DNA of 17,657 bases from Syntrophomonas sp. UBA1376 (GTDB lineage: Bacteria > Bacillota > Syntrophomonadia > Syntrophomonadales > Syntrophomonadaceae), in NCBI GenBank assembly GCA_002305535.1, contig DBRE01000112.1, forward strand, positions 1 through 17,657. The letters are read 5' to 3'. Below, piece after piece: positions 6,871-13,509 of this stretch. Both the position numbers and the translations under genes were made by a program. The notes beneath the pieces are model-generated. The model had not been told where the DNA came from. It saw nothing but the letters and a program-made list of their open reading frames with translations, and did no database searches. Each line of letters starts with the position of its first letter. Position 1 is the first letter of the stretch.

Positions 6871-7941
6871 CTAGAGGTCTGATTTTTCAATGACCTGTAG
6901 TGCAGTGGCTTCTAATACCCTGATTGCAGCTATCAGCATCCCAAACCTCTCATCCTTGGTCTGCCCATGATAGAATCGGTAGTATATCTGCTGCGCAATA
7001 ACTGCCAGCCTAAACAGTCCGAAACAATAGTAAAAATCGAAGTTGTCTGTCTTTATGCCCCTCAGTTCACTGTAGAGAGCGAATTGTTCCTTCCTGGTAA
7101 GCATGCCTTCAAGATGGGTCGGCATCTGGCGGATCGCCTGCATCATTTCCGGGTCATCTTTCTCCACCCAGTATCCCAATGAAGAACCCAGATCCATCAG
7201 CGGGTCACCGAGGGTGGCCATCTCCCAGTCCAGAATGCCGATGATCTCCGTGGGATTGGATGGATCAAGCACTGCGTTGTCGAACTTGAAATCGTTATGT
7301 ATAATGCCCACTATTCCTGATTCCCCAGGCATCTTGTCGTACAGCCACTGCATCACCTTTTCAAAATCCGGGGCATCAGGAGTCCTGGCGTCTCTGTACC
7401 TCTTGCTCCAGCCCTCTACCTGACGTCTCACATAGCCCTCTGGTCTGCCGAAATCCCCCAGCCCCGCCTGCACGTAGTCCACCGTATGTAGTTGGCACTG
7501 TACCTTGATCAGATTTTCACTTAGGGTGCGGGCCTCTTGGGGGCTTAGTTCCATTCCTTTGGGTAGGTCTCTTCGCAGTATAACACCCGGAATTCGTTCC
7601 ATCACATAAAACGGGCATCCCATAACAGCCTCGTCCTCGGTATATACCAGTGGCTGTGGGCAATAGGGAAACACCGGCTTCAGCGAACTAAGCACCCTAT
7701 ACTCGCGCCCCATGTCGTGCGCGGTCTTGGCCTTCCTGCCAAATGGCGGGCGACGCAATACCATTTCCCGCTCCCCGACCTTTACCAAATAGGTCAGATT
7801 GGAGAACCCACTGGGGAACTGCTTTATCTCCACCTCCCCTTTGAGACCGGGTACACTATCTCGCAGAAAATCCAGAACCTTTTTGGCGTCAAGTTCCTCG
7901 CCGCTTCTTATAGACGTCGCGCGATCATTCACTACATTCAT
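6871..7941 (-). CDS. APH-family phosphotransferase, ACAD10/11 N-domain or LvaA-like
   Basis: A 356-residue kinase-fold protein of the aminoglycoside phosphotransferase family. The nucleotide loop is SGFSNLTY (44-51), with a conserved Glu80. The catalytic loop is HNDFKFDN (215-222), with Asp217 as base and Asn222 as metal ligand. Asp238 in ILDWEMATLGDPLMDLG (236-252) is the second metal ligand. All expected kinase residues are present. This subgroup is found fused to, or next to, acyl-CoA dehydrogenases. The fused human proteins are ACAD10/11, and in Pseudomonas levulinate catabolism LvaA phosphorylates 4-hydroxyvaleryl-CoA. A role as hydroxyacyl-CoA kinase is therefore more likely than antibiotic resistance. 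LvaA needs the small partner LvaB, and I see no such gene here. AAGGGGGGATGA precedes the ATG. The TetR gene ends 16 bases upstream. Confidence 0.87.
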   Translation of the reverse strand: MNVVNDRATSIRSGEELDAKKVLDFLRDSVPGLKGEVEIKQFPSGFSNLTYLVKVGEREMVLRRPPFGRKAKTAHDMGREYRVLSSLKPVFPYCPQPLVYTEDEAVMGCPFYVMERIPGVILRRDLPKGMELSPQEARTLSENLIKVQCQLHTVDYVQAGLGDFGRPEGYVRRQVEGWSKRYRDARTPDAPDFEKVMQWLYDKMPGESGIVGIIHNDFKFDNAVLDPSNPTEIIGILDWEMATLGDPLMDLGSSLGYWVEKDDPEMMQAIRQMPTHLEGMLTRKEQFALYSELRGIKTDNFDFYYCFGLFRLAVIAQQIYYRFYHGQTKDERFGMLIAAIRVLEATALQVIEKSDL

Positions 7942-7957
7942 CCCCCCTTACTTGGAT

Positions 7958-8638
7958 TTAAATAAGCAGTATGGACTCCGCCACATGGATCACAAAGTCA
8001 GCATAATCATCCACAGACACTTTGCGGTTCCTGTACTTCCAACTTTTCAGGTACCAGTCCTGTAGCATCGCTTTGATCACCGATGCAACCAGCACCACGT
8101 TCTCATCCCTGAAGACCTTTTCCTCAATGCCTCCATTAATTATGTCAATGAATAACTTTTCGGTCTGAAGCTCGCTCTCGATCGCCAGCTTCTGCTCATT
8201 TTTGGGGAGGTTCCGGGCCTCGATGTAGGTAAAATAGAACCAATTGCGCATGGCTTCGGAAAGATAAATATGTGACTTGATCGCTATCCTCAGCTTCTCA
8301 ACCGGATCGCTGGACTTTACGACCTGATCAACCAACACCCGGTTGGCGATTTCCCTGCCCTGCGTCTGGATCAGAACCAGTAGTTCTTCCTTGCTAGAAA
8401 AGTAAGAGTATAGGGCCCCGCCACTCAGGCCTGATTCAGCAGAAAGATCCCTAATGCTCATGGCCTGGAAACTCTTTTTGCTGCAGATCTTAAGAGTCGC
8501 ATCGATAATCCTTATTAGGTTTTCGATCACCTTTTCTTCCTTCTTGACCTTGATGGAGTCACGGTTCCTCTCCAGTATCTGACCCGAGATCTCTTCCTTG
8601 GATATTTTTACTATTTTTTTAAATTCGTTGTACGTCAT
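7958..8638 (-). CDS. TetR-family transcriptional regulator
   Basis: A 226-residue TetR-type repressor. The helix-turn-helix lies near residues 60-80 (MSIRDLSAESGLSGGALYSY), followed by FSSKEELL, the classic end of the TetR DNA-binding domain. The remaining 140 residues would form the ligand-binding and dimer domain. A lysine- and glutamate-rich N-terminal extension of about 40 residues precedes the first helix, longer than in most TetR proteins. The start has only a moderate site (AGGAAACG), so a later start is possible. The gene lies inside the operon that it probably controls, between the acyl-CoA dehydrogenase (18-base gap) and the kinase. This suggests autoregulation with an acyl-CoA as inducer, as for FadR/PsrA-type TetR proteins. 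Its likely operator is at 10645-10659. Confidence 0.88.
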   Translation of the reverse strand: MTYNEFKKIVKISKEEISGQILERNRDSIKVKKEEKVIENLIRIIDATLKICSKKSFQAMSIRDLSAESGLSGGALYSYFSSKEELLVLIQTQGREIANRVLVDQVVKSSDPVEKLRIAIKSHIYLSEAMRNWFYFTYIEARNLPKNEQKLAIESELQTEKLFIDIINGGIEEKVFRDENVVLVASVIKAMLQDWYLKSWKYRNRKVSVDDYADFVIHVAESILLI

Positions 8639-8656
8639 TTCTATGGCACTCGTTTC

Positions 8657-9859
8657 CTAGTTTTTCTCTTCGTATTCTCTCAGTATCCCCTTGGCTGCGT
8701 TCATCTTGTGCACTTCATCAGCACCATCATATATCCGGGCCGCCCGCTCATGCCTGAAGAAATATGCCAGTATGGTATCATCAGTCATACCCAGACCACC
8801 GTGCACCTGCAAAGCCCTATCCACAACCTTCTGCATTACGTTGGCCACGTAAAACTTGATCAGCGATATATCGACCTTGGCGGCCTTCTGTCCCAGATTA
8901 TCAATCCTCCAGGCTGCATGCAGGGTCATGAGCTTGGCCGCCTGGATCTCCGCTGCCGACTCAGCGACCATAGCCTGGATGATCTGCTTGGTAGCCAGAG
9001 TCTTACCGTCAGGCGTGATCATGCGCCGATTGACCCGGTGGCACATCAACTCAAAAGCCCGATTACACACACCGATCCACCTCATGCAGTGGTGGATGCG
9101 TCCCGGCCCCAGCCTCTCCTGGGCAATGGCAAATCCCTGGCCTTCCTGCCCCAGCAGGTTGCTCTGCGGAACCCGGCAGGACTGAAACAACACTTCGCCA
9201 TGGCTGGGGTAACCGCTTCCCGCATGTCCCATTACCGGTATGTTCCTCACTAAATTGAAACCCGGATTGTCAGTAGGGACGATGATCATGCTGGCCCGCT
9301 GGTGACGAGGCGCATCGGGATCAGTTACAGCCATACATATGGTGAAATGAGCGCCATCAGCAGCGGTCGTGTACCACTTTTGGCCATTGATTACATAGTC
9401 GTCGCCGTCTTTTACGGCCGTGGTATCCATCATTACGGGATTGGAACCAGGCATCTCCACCTCGGTCATGGAAAAGCAACTGCGTATCTTGCCTTCGACA
9501 AGCGGTAGCAGGTACTTCTCCTTCTGTTCTTCTGTCCCGAACATGTGCAGGATCTCCATGTTGCCTGCATCCGGCGCCTGGCAGTTGAACACATAATGGC
9601 CGAGGGGGCTTCTGCCCAGAGCCTCTGACACCAGCCCATGCTCCACCAGGTTAAGCCCCATACCGCCGTATTCCTTACTCTGGTTGGGTGCCCACAGCTC
9701 CATTTGTTTGACCATATTTCGTTTCTCTTCCAATATCGGCTCCAGTAATGTAAAATCCTTGATGAGAAACTCGTGTTCCAAAGGTATCAATTCTTTGTCA
9801 ACAAACTCATTTATCATGCCAGTAATCGTCTTCATCTTGTCAGATACTGTGAAATCCAT
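8657..9859 (-). CDS. Acyl-CoA dehydrogenase, ACAD10/11 or LvaC-like
   Basis: A 400-residue flavoprotein of the acyl-CoA dehydrogenase fold. FAD and substrate segments are clear: CFSMTEVEMPGSNP (128-141), WYTTAADG (162-169), QVHGGLGM (351-358). The stretch LGPGRIHHCMR (250-260) and the C-terminal RIYDGADEVH (375-384) are typical of the ACAD10/11 branch. The residue at the MCAD catalytic-base position (Glu in YEGT) is Asp378. Glu248, just before Arg249, sits where isovaleryl- and long-chain enzymes keep their base. In the ACAD11/LvaC route such proteins remove phosphate from a 4-phosphoacyl-CoA rather than simply oxidise it. The kinase gene in the same operon supports this reading. The nearby Etf genes instead support ordinary dehydrogenation. 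AAGGAGG overlaps the stop codon of the preceding phosphatase-like gene (12-base gap), which suggests coupled translation. Confidence 0.9.
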   Translation of the reverse strand: MDFTVSDKMKTITGMINEFVDKELIPLEHEFLIKDFTLLEPILEEKRNMVKQMELWAPNQSKEYGGMGLNLVEHGLVSEALGRSPLGHYVFNCQAPDAGNMEILHMFGTEEQKEKYLLPLVEGKIRSCFSMTEVEMPGSNPVMMDTTAVKDGDDYVINGQKWYTTAADGAHFTICMAVTDPDAPRHQRASMIIVPTDNPGFNLVRNIPVMGHAGSGYPSHGEVLFQSCRVPQSNLLGQEGQGFAIAQERLGPGRIHHCMRWIGVCNRAFELMCHRVNRRMITPDGKTLATKQIIQAMVAESAAEIQAAKLMTLHAAWRIDNLGQKAAKVDISLIKFYVANVMQKVVDRALQVHGGLGMTDDTILAYFFRHERAARIYDGADEVHKMNAAKGILREYEEKN

Positions 9860-9871
9860 CTGTTCTCCTCC

Positions 9872-10582
9872 TTATCGGTAAGTTATAAGTTCACCCGCTC
9901 GGTAACCTTCCAGGTGCGGGTAATTGTTAAACGAATGTAAAATGAGGCCTGAGCTGCCGAACCGGAATTTCGTCATCGAAGTATTGACAAGTCCCCAGCC
10001 TATGCGTATAGCTTCATAGGGTGACATGCCAGTAGCTATATGTAATGCAGTCGATATTACCCCTCCCGAAGAAAAGACAATTACCCGGCTGTTCTGTTCC
10101 ATTGTACTGGTGATCTGATAAATGCCCTGCTCGATCCTCTCTTTAAACCTGATCCAGCCCTCCACTTTTTCCAGACTGGAGTCATCACCAAGCCACCTGG
10201 TCATGACCCGGTCAAAAACCAGTTGAAACGCTCTCTTATCCGTTAACAGTTCCTCGACAAGAGGTTGCAGAGACGCGTCCTCTTGGGCTACCAGTGGAAC
10301 ATAGTGGCTCATTATCCTCTCAAACTGATACTCATTCAATTCCTTGATTTGCCTGAGTGGTGGAGTGCTGACAGTGTTCGCCCGCAGGTGATCCAGGACG
10401 ACCTCAGCTGTCCCTACCTGACGCTGTAGAGTTCCAGAGTAGGCTCGGTCAAACAACACGCCGGTGTTCAACAAATATTGGGCAACCAGAAAAGCCTGCT
10501 CCCGTCCTCGCTCAGAAAGGATATCGTAATCCCCTCGGCCGAAAGAGGCCTGCCCATGACGAATGAATATCAACTCACGCAT
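9872..10582 (-). CDS. Histidine phosphatase (phosphoglycerate mutase-like) family protein lacking the second His
   Basis: A 236-residue member of the histidine phosphatase superfamily. The N-terminal FIRHGQASF carries Arg8-His9 (phospho-accepting His), with Arg54 in SGTLQRQ and Glu84 in LNEYQFE. The usual second catalytic His, in a SHGG motif near the C terminus, is absent: the segment reads VIVFSSGGVIS (167-177), with Ser172 in its place. Either the branch uses a variant mechanism or the protein binds rather than hydrolyses. I place the start at ATG 10582, after AAGGAGAA. An in-frame ATG at 10657 is rejected because it lies upstream of the promoter. First gene of the operon. Proximity to an acyl-CoA-associated kinase suggests a role in acyl phosphate or phosphoacyl-CoA turnover, but glycolytic mutase function is not supported. 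Confidence 0.85.
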   Translation of the reverse strand: MRELIFIRHGQASFGRGDYDILSERGREQAFLVAQYLLNTGVLFDRAYSGTLQRQVGTAEVVLDHLRANTVSTPPLRQIKELNEYQFERIMSHYVPLVAQEDASLQPLVEELLTDKRAFQLVFDRVMTRWLGDDSSLEKVEGWIRFKERIEQGIYQITSTMEQNSRVIVFSSGGVISTALHIATGMSPYEAIRIGWGLVNTSMTKFRFGSSGLILHSFNNYPHLEGYRAGELITYR

Positions 10583-10606
10583 ATAATTCTCCTTCTTCTT
10601 GCGTCT

Positions 10607-10635
10607 AGGATAGTTAATATTTGTAAGAATGTCAA
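10607..10635 (-). promoter_or_regulatory. Promoter of the six-gene minus-strand operon
   Basis: On the minus strand: consensus TTGACA (10635-10630), a 17-base spacer and TATCCT (10612-10607), about 25 bases before the phosphatase-like gene's start codon. It lies just downstream of the palindromic operator candidate. Confidence 0.75.
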
Positions 10636-10644
10636 GTAAAAAAA

Positions 10645-10659
10645 TACGAACGTTCATTT
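10645..10659. promoter_or_regulatory. Candidate TetR operator between divergent promoters
   Basis: The palindrome GAACGTTC (10648-10655) within TACGAACGTTCATTT resembles TetR-family operators with an AACGTT core. It is 9 to 13 bases from the -35 elements on either side (10630-10635 minus, 10665-10670 plus). One dimer could therefore repress the catabolic operon and affect the etf promoter. I saw no second copy of GAACGTTC in the window. Confidence 0.5.
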
Positions 10660-10664
10660 ATTTC

Positions 10665-10698
10665 TTGACCTTTTATAGGGAATGATATTTACTATAAT
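10665..10698 (+). promoter_or_regulatory. Possible promoter elements for etfBA
   Basis: TTGACC at 10665-10670 and a perfect TATAAT at 10693-10698. The 22-base spacer is too long for a standard pair, so the true -35 may be a weaker hexamer near 10670-10675, or TACTAT (10690-10695, spacer 19) may be used. Transcription from here would carry the dispersed repeat in a leader of about 200 bases. Confidence 0.4.
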
Positions 10699-10770
10699 TA
10701 AATCGTATGCCAAGAACTCACCAAGTAATCCGTAGTGTGAAAACAAAGAGCAAAGGGAGACCGCTGAAAA

Positions 10771-10852
10771 GTATCATGTGAGGCGTAGCCGAAGCATCTT
10801 TACTGGTAGCAGTGGGAAAGATCATTTGGTCGTTCTTCCCTCAGGATGACAA
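10771..10852 (+). repeat. Dispersed structured repeat, copy A
   Basis: Resembles the reverse complement of 16121-16205 at roughly three quarters of positions, including the shared 16-base block TGAGGCGTAGCCGAAG (10779-10794). It can fold: TGAGG (10779-10783) with CCTCA (10839-10843), and ATCTTT (10796-10801) with AAAGAT (10817-10822), with ACTG/CAGT inside. It lies in the etfB leader, between the divergent promoters and the etfB start. Confidence 0.8.
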
Positions 10853-10910
10853 TTACAAAAAGCAGCGTTAGTTTGGGGACTTTTTCAGTAATCTCGGACA
10901 GAGGACGGAT

Positions 10911-11690
10911 ATGAGAATACTCACATGTATAAAACAGGTTCCTGACCCGGAATCGAGACCCATGATCAACCAGGAGAAGACTTGGGCAGAATACGGTGAA
11001 TATACTTCTTACTGGATCAACCGTTACGATGAACATGCCGTGGAAGAGGCCTTACGTATCCGGGAAATGATCCCCGGAACCACGGTAGACATCGTGTCGA
11101 TCGGCCCCGAGCGGATCAAGTCCGCCATAAGAAGATGCCTAGAAATGGGAGCAGATAGGGGTTTTCACCTTTTTATCGACAGCGAAGACTACCTCAGCCC
11201 TTCTATAAAATCACGCCTTATTGCTGAATTCTGCCATGACATGAAATACGATCTGATTTTAACGGGAGTGATGTCAGAGGACATGATGTCTGGTCAGACC
11301 GGACCTATGCTGGCCGCCCGGTTGGGCATCCCCTCTGCCACTTCGGTTATGAAGCTATCCGTCAATGGATTAGAAGGCTCCATTCAAGTAGAGAGAGAGC
11401 TTGATTCAGGCCACAGGTGTTCCATGGACTTAACCTTGCCTGCCCTGGTTGGCGTGCAGTCCGGAATCAATCGGCCCCGTTACCCTTCACTTTCCAACGT
11501 CATGCGGGCCAAGAACACCGAAATTATTCAAATTCGTCTTGAAAATAGTCTGCTTAAAGTAGTAAGCTGCGAAACCGTTGAGAAGATCCAGGAGGCCGGC
11601 TCGGATCGGGCCGGAATAAGACTGGAAGGAACAACTGCCGAAAAGGCGGCGGTGCTATGGCGAATGCTCCGTGAAAAATCCCTGCTGTAA
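10911..11690 (+). CDS. etfB: Electron transfer flavoprotein beta subunit
   Basis: A 259-residue EtfB, the subunit that with EtfA carries electrons from acyl-CoA dehydrogenases toward a membrane acceptor or a bifurcating partner. Family landmarks: an N-terminal CIKQVPDP (6-13), NRYDEHAVEEALRI (37-50), SGQTGPMLAARLG (127-139) in the nucleotide-binding loop, and the signature PALVGVQSGINRPRYPSLS (177-195) followed by VMRAKN. AGAGGA lies 5 bases before the ATG. Its stop is 11 bases before etfA, so the two are co-transcribed. It diverges from the operon containing the acyl-CoA dehydrogenase, with a candidate TetR operator between, which suggests shared control. No Fe-S oxidoreductase (FixC- or DUF224-type) partner is encoded next to it here, so the electron acceptor is unknown. 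Bifurcating versus plain Etf cannot be settled by reading. Confidence 0.93.
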   Translation: MRILTCIKQVPDPESRPMINQEKTWAEYGEYTSYWINRYDEHAVEEALRIREMIPGTTVDIVSIGPERIKSAIRRCLEMGADRGFHLFIDSEDYLSPSIKSRLIAEFCHDMKYDLILTGVMSEDMMSGQTGPMLAARLGIPSATSVMKLSVNGLEGSIQVERELDSGHRCSMDLTLPALVGVQSGINRPRYPSLSNVMRAKNTEIIQIRLENSLLKVVSCETVEKIQEAGSDRAGIRLEGTTAEKAAVLWRMLREKSLL

Positions 11691-11701
11691 AGGAGAACCG
11701 T

Positions 11702-12664
11702 ATGAGTCACTCCATCATGATAATGTGCGAACAGAGCGAAGGTCGGATACTCGCGGTTACAGATGAGCTAATTGCTTGTGCGACCCAGATTGCCGACCAC
11801 TACGATTCCCGCCTAACCGCTGTTCTGCCAGGTCTTATCACTGAGCCATGTTCTATATCCGGTGCAGATCTACTGGTAATTAACAGCCCCGGCCTGGCTC
11901 AATACACCTGCGAGGGATGGGAAAAAGCTGCCCTCTTGGCAACAGAACAGATAAAGCCTAAAATCATCATTATCGCCCACACATCCACCGGATACGATTA
12001 CGCTCCCCGCCTAGCCGCTCTGCTCGAAGGCTGTTGCCTAACCTCAGTGAGCGGAATAGAAATTACCGGAGACAGCATATCCTACCGCCGGAGCGGCTTT
12101 CATGGCAAACTCGATCTGCTGTATGGAGTAGGTAAGGCCCCCCTGGTCATAACCGTTCTCCCGGGTGCTTTCCCCGCCCCTGATTGGCAGGCAGAACCCG
12201 GCATTACCAGGATTATTGATGCCGACATCAAGCCAAAGCTTACCTCCCATGTTCAGTTCAGCATTCCGGATCAGTCCAACACCGAGCTCGATCACGCCGA
12301 AGTGATCGTTGCCGCCGGCAAAGGTATCGGCCAAGCCGAAAACCTATTGATGATACGAGACATGGCTTCCTGCTTTAAGCGGTCGGCCATTGCCGGATCT
12401 AGGGTGGCCTGTGATAACGGATGGATAGAGTATAATGCCCAAGTAGGTCTAACTGGCAAAAAAGTTTCACCACTGCTTTACGTGGCCTGCGGTATATCTG
12501 GTTCCGCACAGCACATCTCTGGCATGAAAGACTCCAAAACCGTGGTATCCATCAACCGCGACCCTGAAGCTGCAATTTTCCGCTACTCCGACATCTGCAT
12601 AGTGGAAGACCTGGAAAAATTCATTCCCGCATTCCTCCAAGAAGCGAAAAAACACCAGTCCTAA
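11702..12664 (+). CDS. etfA: Electron transfer flavoprotein alpha subunit
   Basis: A 320-residue EtfA of normal length. The C-terminal FAD domain is unmistakable: AAGKGIGQAENL (204-215), GSRVACDNGW (232-241), QVGLTGKKVSPLLYVACGIS (247-266), then HISGMKDSK and INRDPEAAIF (284-293). The N-terminal half is the more variable domain that packs on EtfB. No extra ferredoxin domain is fused, unlike some clostridial EtfA proteins. AAAGGAGA lies directly after the etfB stop and 6 bases before the ATG. The transcript probably ends at the hairpin 12683-12704. Confidence 0.93.
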   Translation: MSHSIMIMCEQSEGRILAVTDELIACATQIADHYDSRLTAVLPGLITEPCSISGADLLVINSPGLAQYTCEGWEKAALLATEQIKPKIIIIAHTSTGYDYAPRLAALLEGCCLTSVSGIEITGDSISYRRSGFHGKLDLLYGVGKAPLVITVLPGAFPAPDWQAEPGITRIIDADIKPKLTSHVQFSIPDQSNTELDHAEVIVAAGKGIGQAENLLMIRDMASCFKRSAIAGSRVACDNGWIEYNAQVGLTGKKVSPLLYVACGISGSAQHISGMKDSKTVVSINRDPEAAIFRYSDICIVEDLEKFIPAFLQEAKKHQS

Positions 12665-12682
12665 GCTCCTTGCCCCAACAAG

Positions 12683-12704
12683 GGGGCGATGTCCATATCG
12701 CCCC
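12683..12704. terminator. Bidirectional hairpin between etfA and the activase gene
   Basis: Perfect stem GGGGCGAT (12683-12690)/ATCGCCCC (12697-12704) with a 6-base loop, followed by GTGTTCTCATTT on the + strand. It shares the GGGGCGATGT...ATCGCCCCGT sequence with the hairpin at 5097-5118. Both lie between convergent genes. Confidence 0.65.
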
Positions 12705-12741
12705 GTGTTCTCATTTATGAATAATTGTCAAGGGAACATTT

Positions 12742-13509
12742 TTAAGCTGCTGCATCCAGACCGATCAGGGCTGCACCCAGTGCGCCGGTAAACTGACAAA
12801 CCTCCGGCACCAGTACCTTACATCCTAATTCCTGCTCCAACGACCTCTTTACACCTTGGTTCATGGCCACTCCTCCGGTGAAGGCTACTTCGCCAGCAAT
12901 TCCTAGACGCTTGGCCATGGCGGCTACCCGCTTACCAACCGAAAGATGCAAGCCTGCTATGATGCTACCTTTGTCAACTCCCTGAGCCAGCAACCCAATG
13001 ATTTCCGATTCCGCAAAAACGGTACACATGCTGTTTATGGTCGCAGCTTGCTCCGGATCTTCATAAGCAGCCAGTTCACTGACGTCCAGCCCCAGGGCAT
13101 TGGCCATAACCTGCAAAAACCGTCCTGTACCAGCCGCGCACTTGTCATTCATGGCAAAATCAACTACCCGGCCTTGGCTGTCGATCTGAATGACTTTGCT
13201 ATCCTGCCCTCCAATATCGATAATGGTACGAATCTGTGGGTATAGTTCAGCCACACCGCGGGCATGACATTTTATTTCCGTAACAGTTCGGGAAGCCTCC
13301 ATAACAGCTACCCGTCCATATCCGGTCACAACGATACTATGCACGTCATGGGGTCGATGACCGGAGCTTTGCAGTAAATCATCAATAAGCTGTTCCCCCG
13401 CAGTACGAGGGCTCCAACCAGTGGGAACCATCATCTGGTATTGTCGCCCCCCCTGGATCAACACTCCTTTGGCGGCTACTGAGCCAATATCCAGTCCAAT
13501 AGAGATCAT
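12742..13509 (-). CDS. yjiL: ATP-dependent activase of the HgdC/BadF family, YjiL-like
   Basis: A 255-residue ASKHA-fold ATPase that injects low-potential electrons into a 2-hydroxyacyl-CoA-dehydratase-type partner. The phosphate-binding loop is GLDIGSVAAK (5-14). TGYGR (62-66), DIGGQDSK (98-105) and TGGVAMN complete the fold. The two cysteines expected to hold a [4Fe-4S] cluster across the dimer are Cys124 (NDKCAAGTGRFL) and Cys162 (SMCTVFAESEI), matching the spacing in HgdC. Its ATG overlaps the upstream gene's stop as ATGA, so the two are translationally coupled and probably form one system. Pairing with a single large subunit rather than two makes a YjiL or DCCP-reductase role the best call, rather than a (R)-2-hydroxyglutaryl-CoA dehydratase activator. 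Confidence 0.92.
   Translation of the reverse strand: MISIGLDIGSVAAKGVLIQGGRQYQMMVPTGWSPRTAGEQLIDDLLQSSGHRPHDVHSIVVTGYGRVAVMEASRTVTEIKCHARGVAELYPQIRTIIDIGGQDSKVIQIDSQGRVVDFAMNDKCAAGTGRFLQVMANALGLDVSELAAYEDPEQAATINSMCTVFAESEIIGLLAQGVDKGSIIAGLHLSVGKRVAAMAKRLGIAGEVAFTGGVAMNQGVKRSLEQELGCKVLVPEVCQFTGALGAALIGLDAAA

Noticed and set aside
6871..7941. Aminoglycoside resistance gene
   Set aside because: Kinase motifs belong to the branch found next to acyl-CoA dehydrogenases, and the operon is catabolic, so drug modification is unlikely.
8708..9253. 181-codon open frame antisense to the acyl-CoA dehydrogenase gene
   Set aside because: Shadow of a strongly conserved gene, with no domain and no start signals.
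10583..10657. Upstream ATG (10657) as start of the phosphatase-like gene
   Set aside because: It lies in the operator and upstream of the promoter's -35. ATG 10582 has a good ribosome binding site directly before RELIFIRHG.
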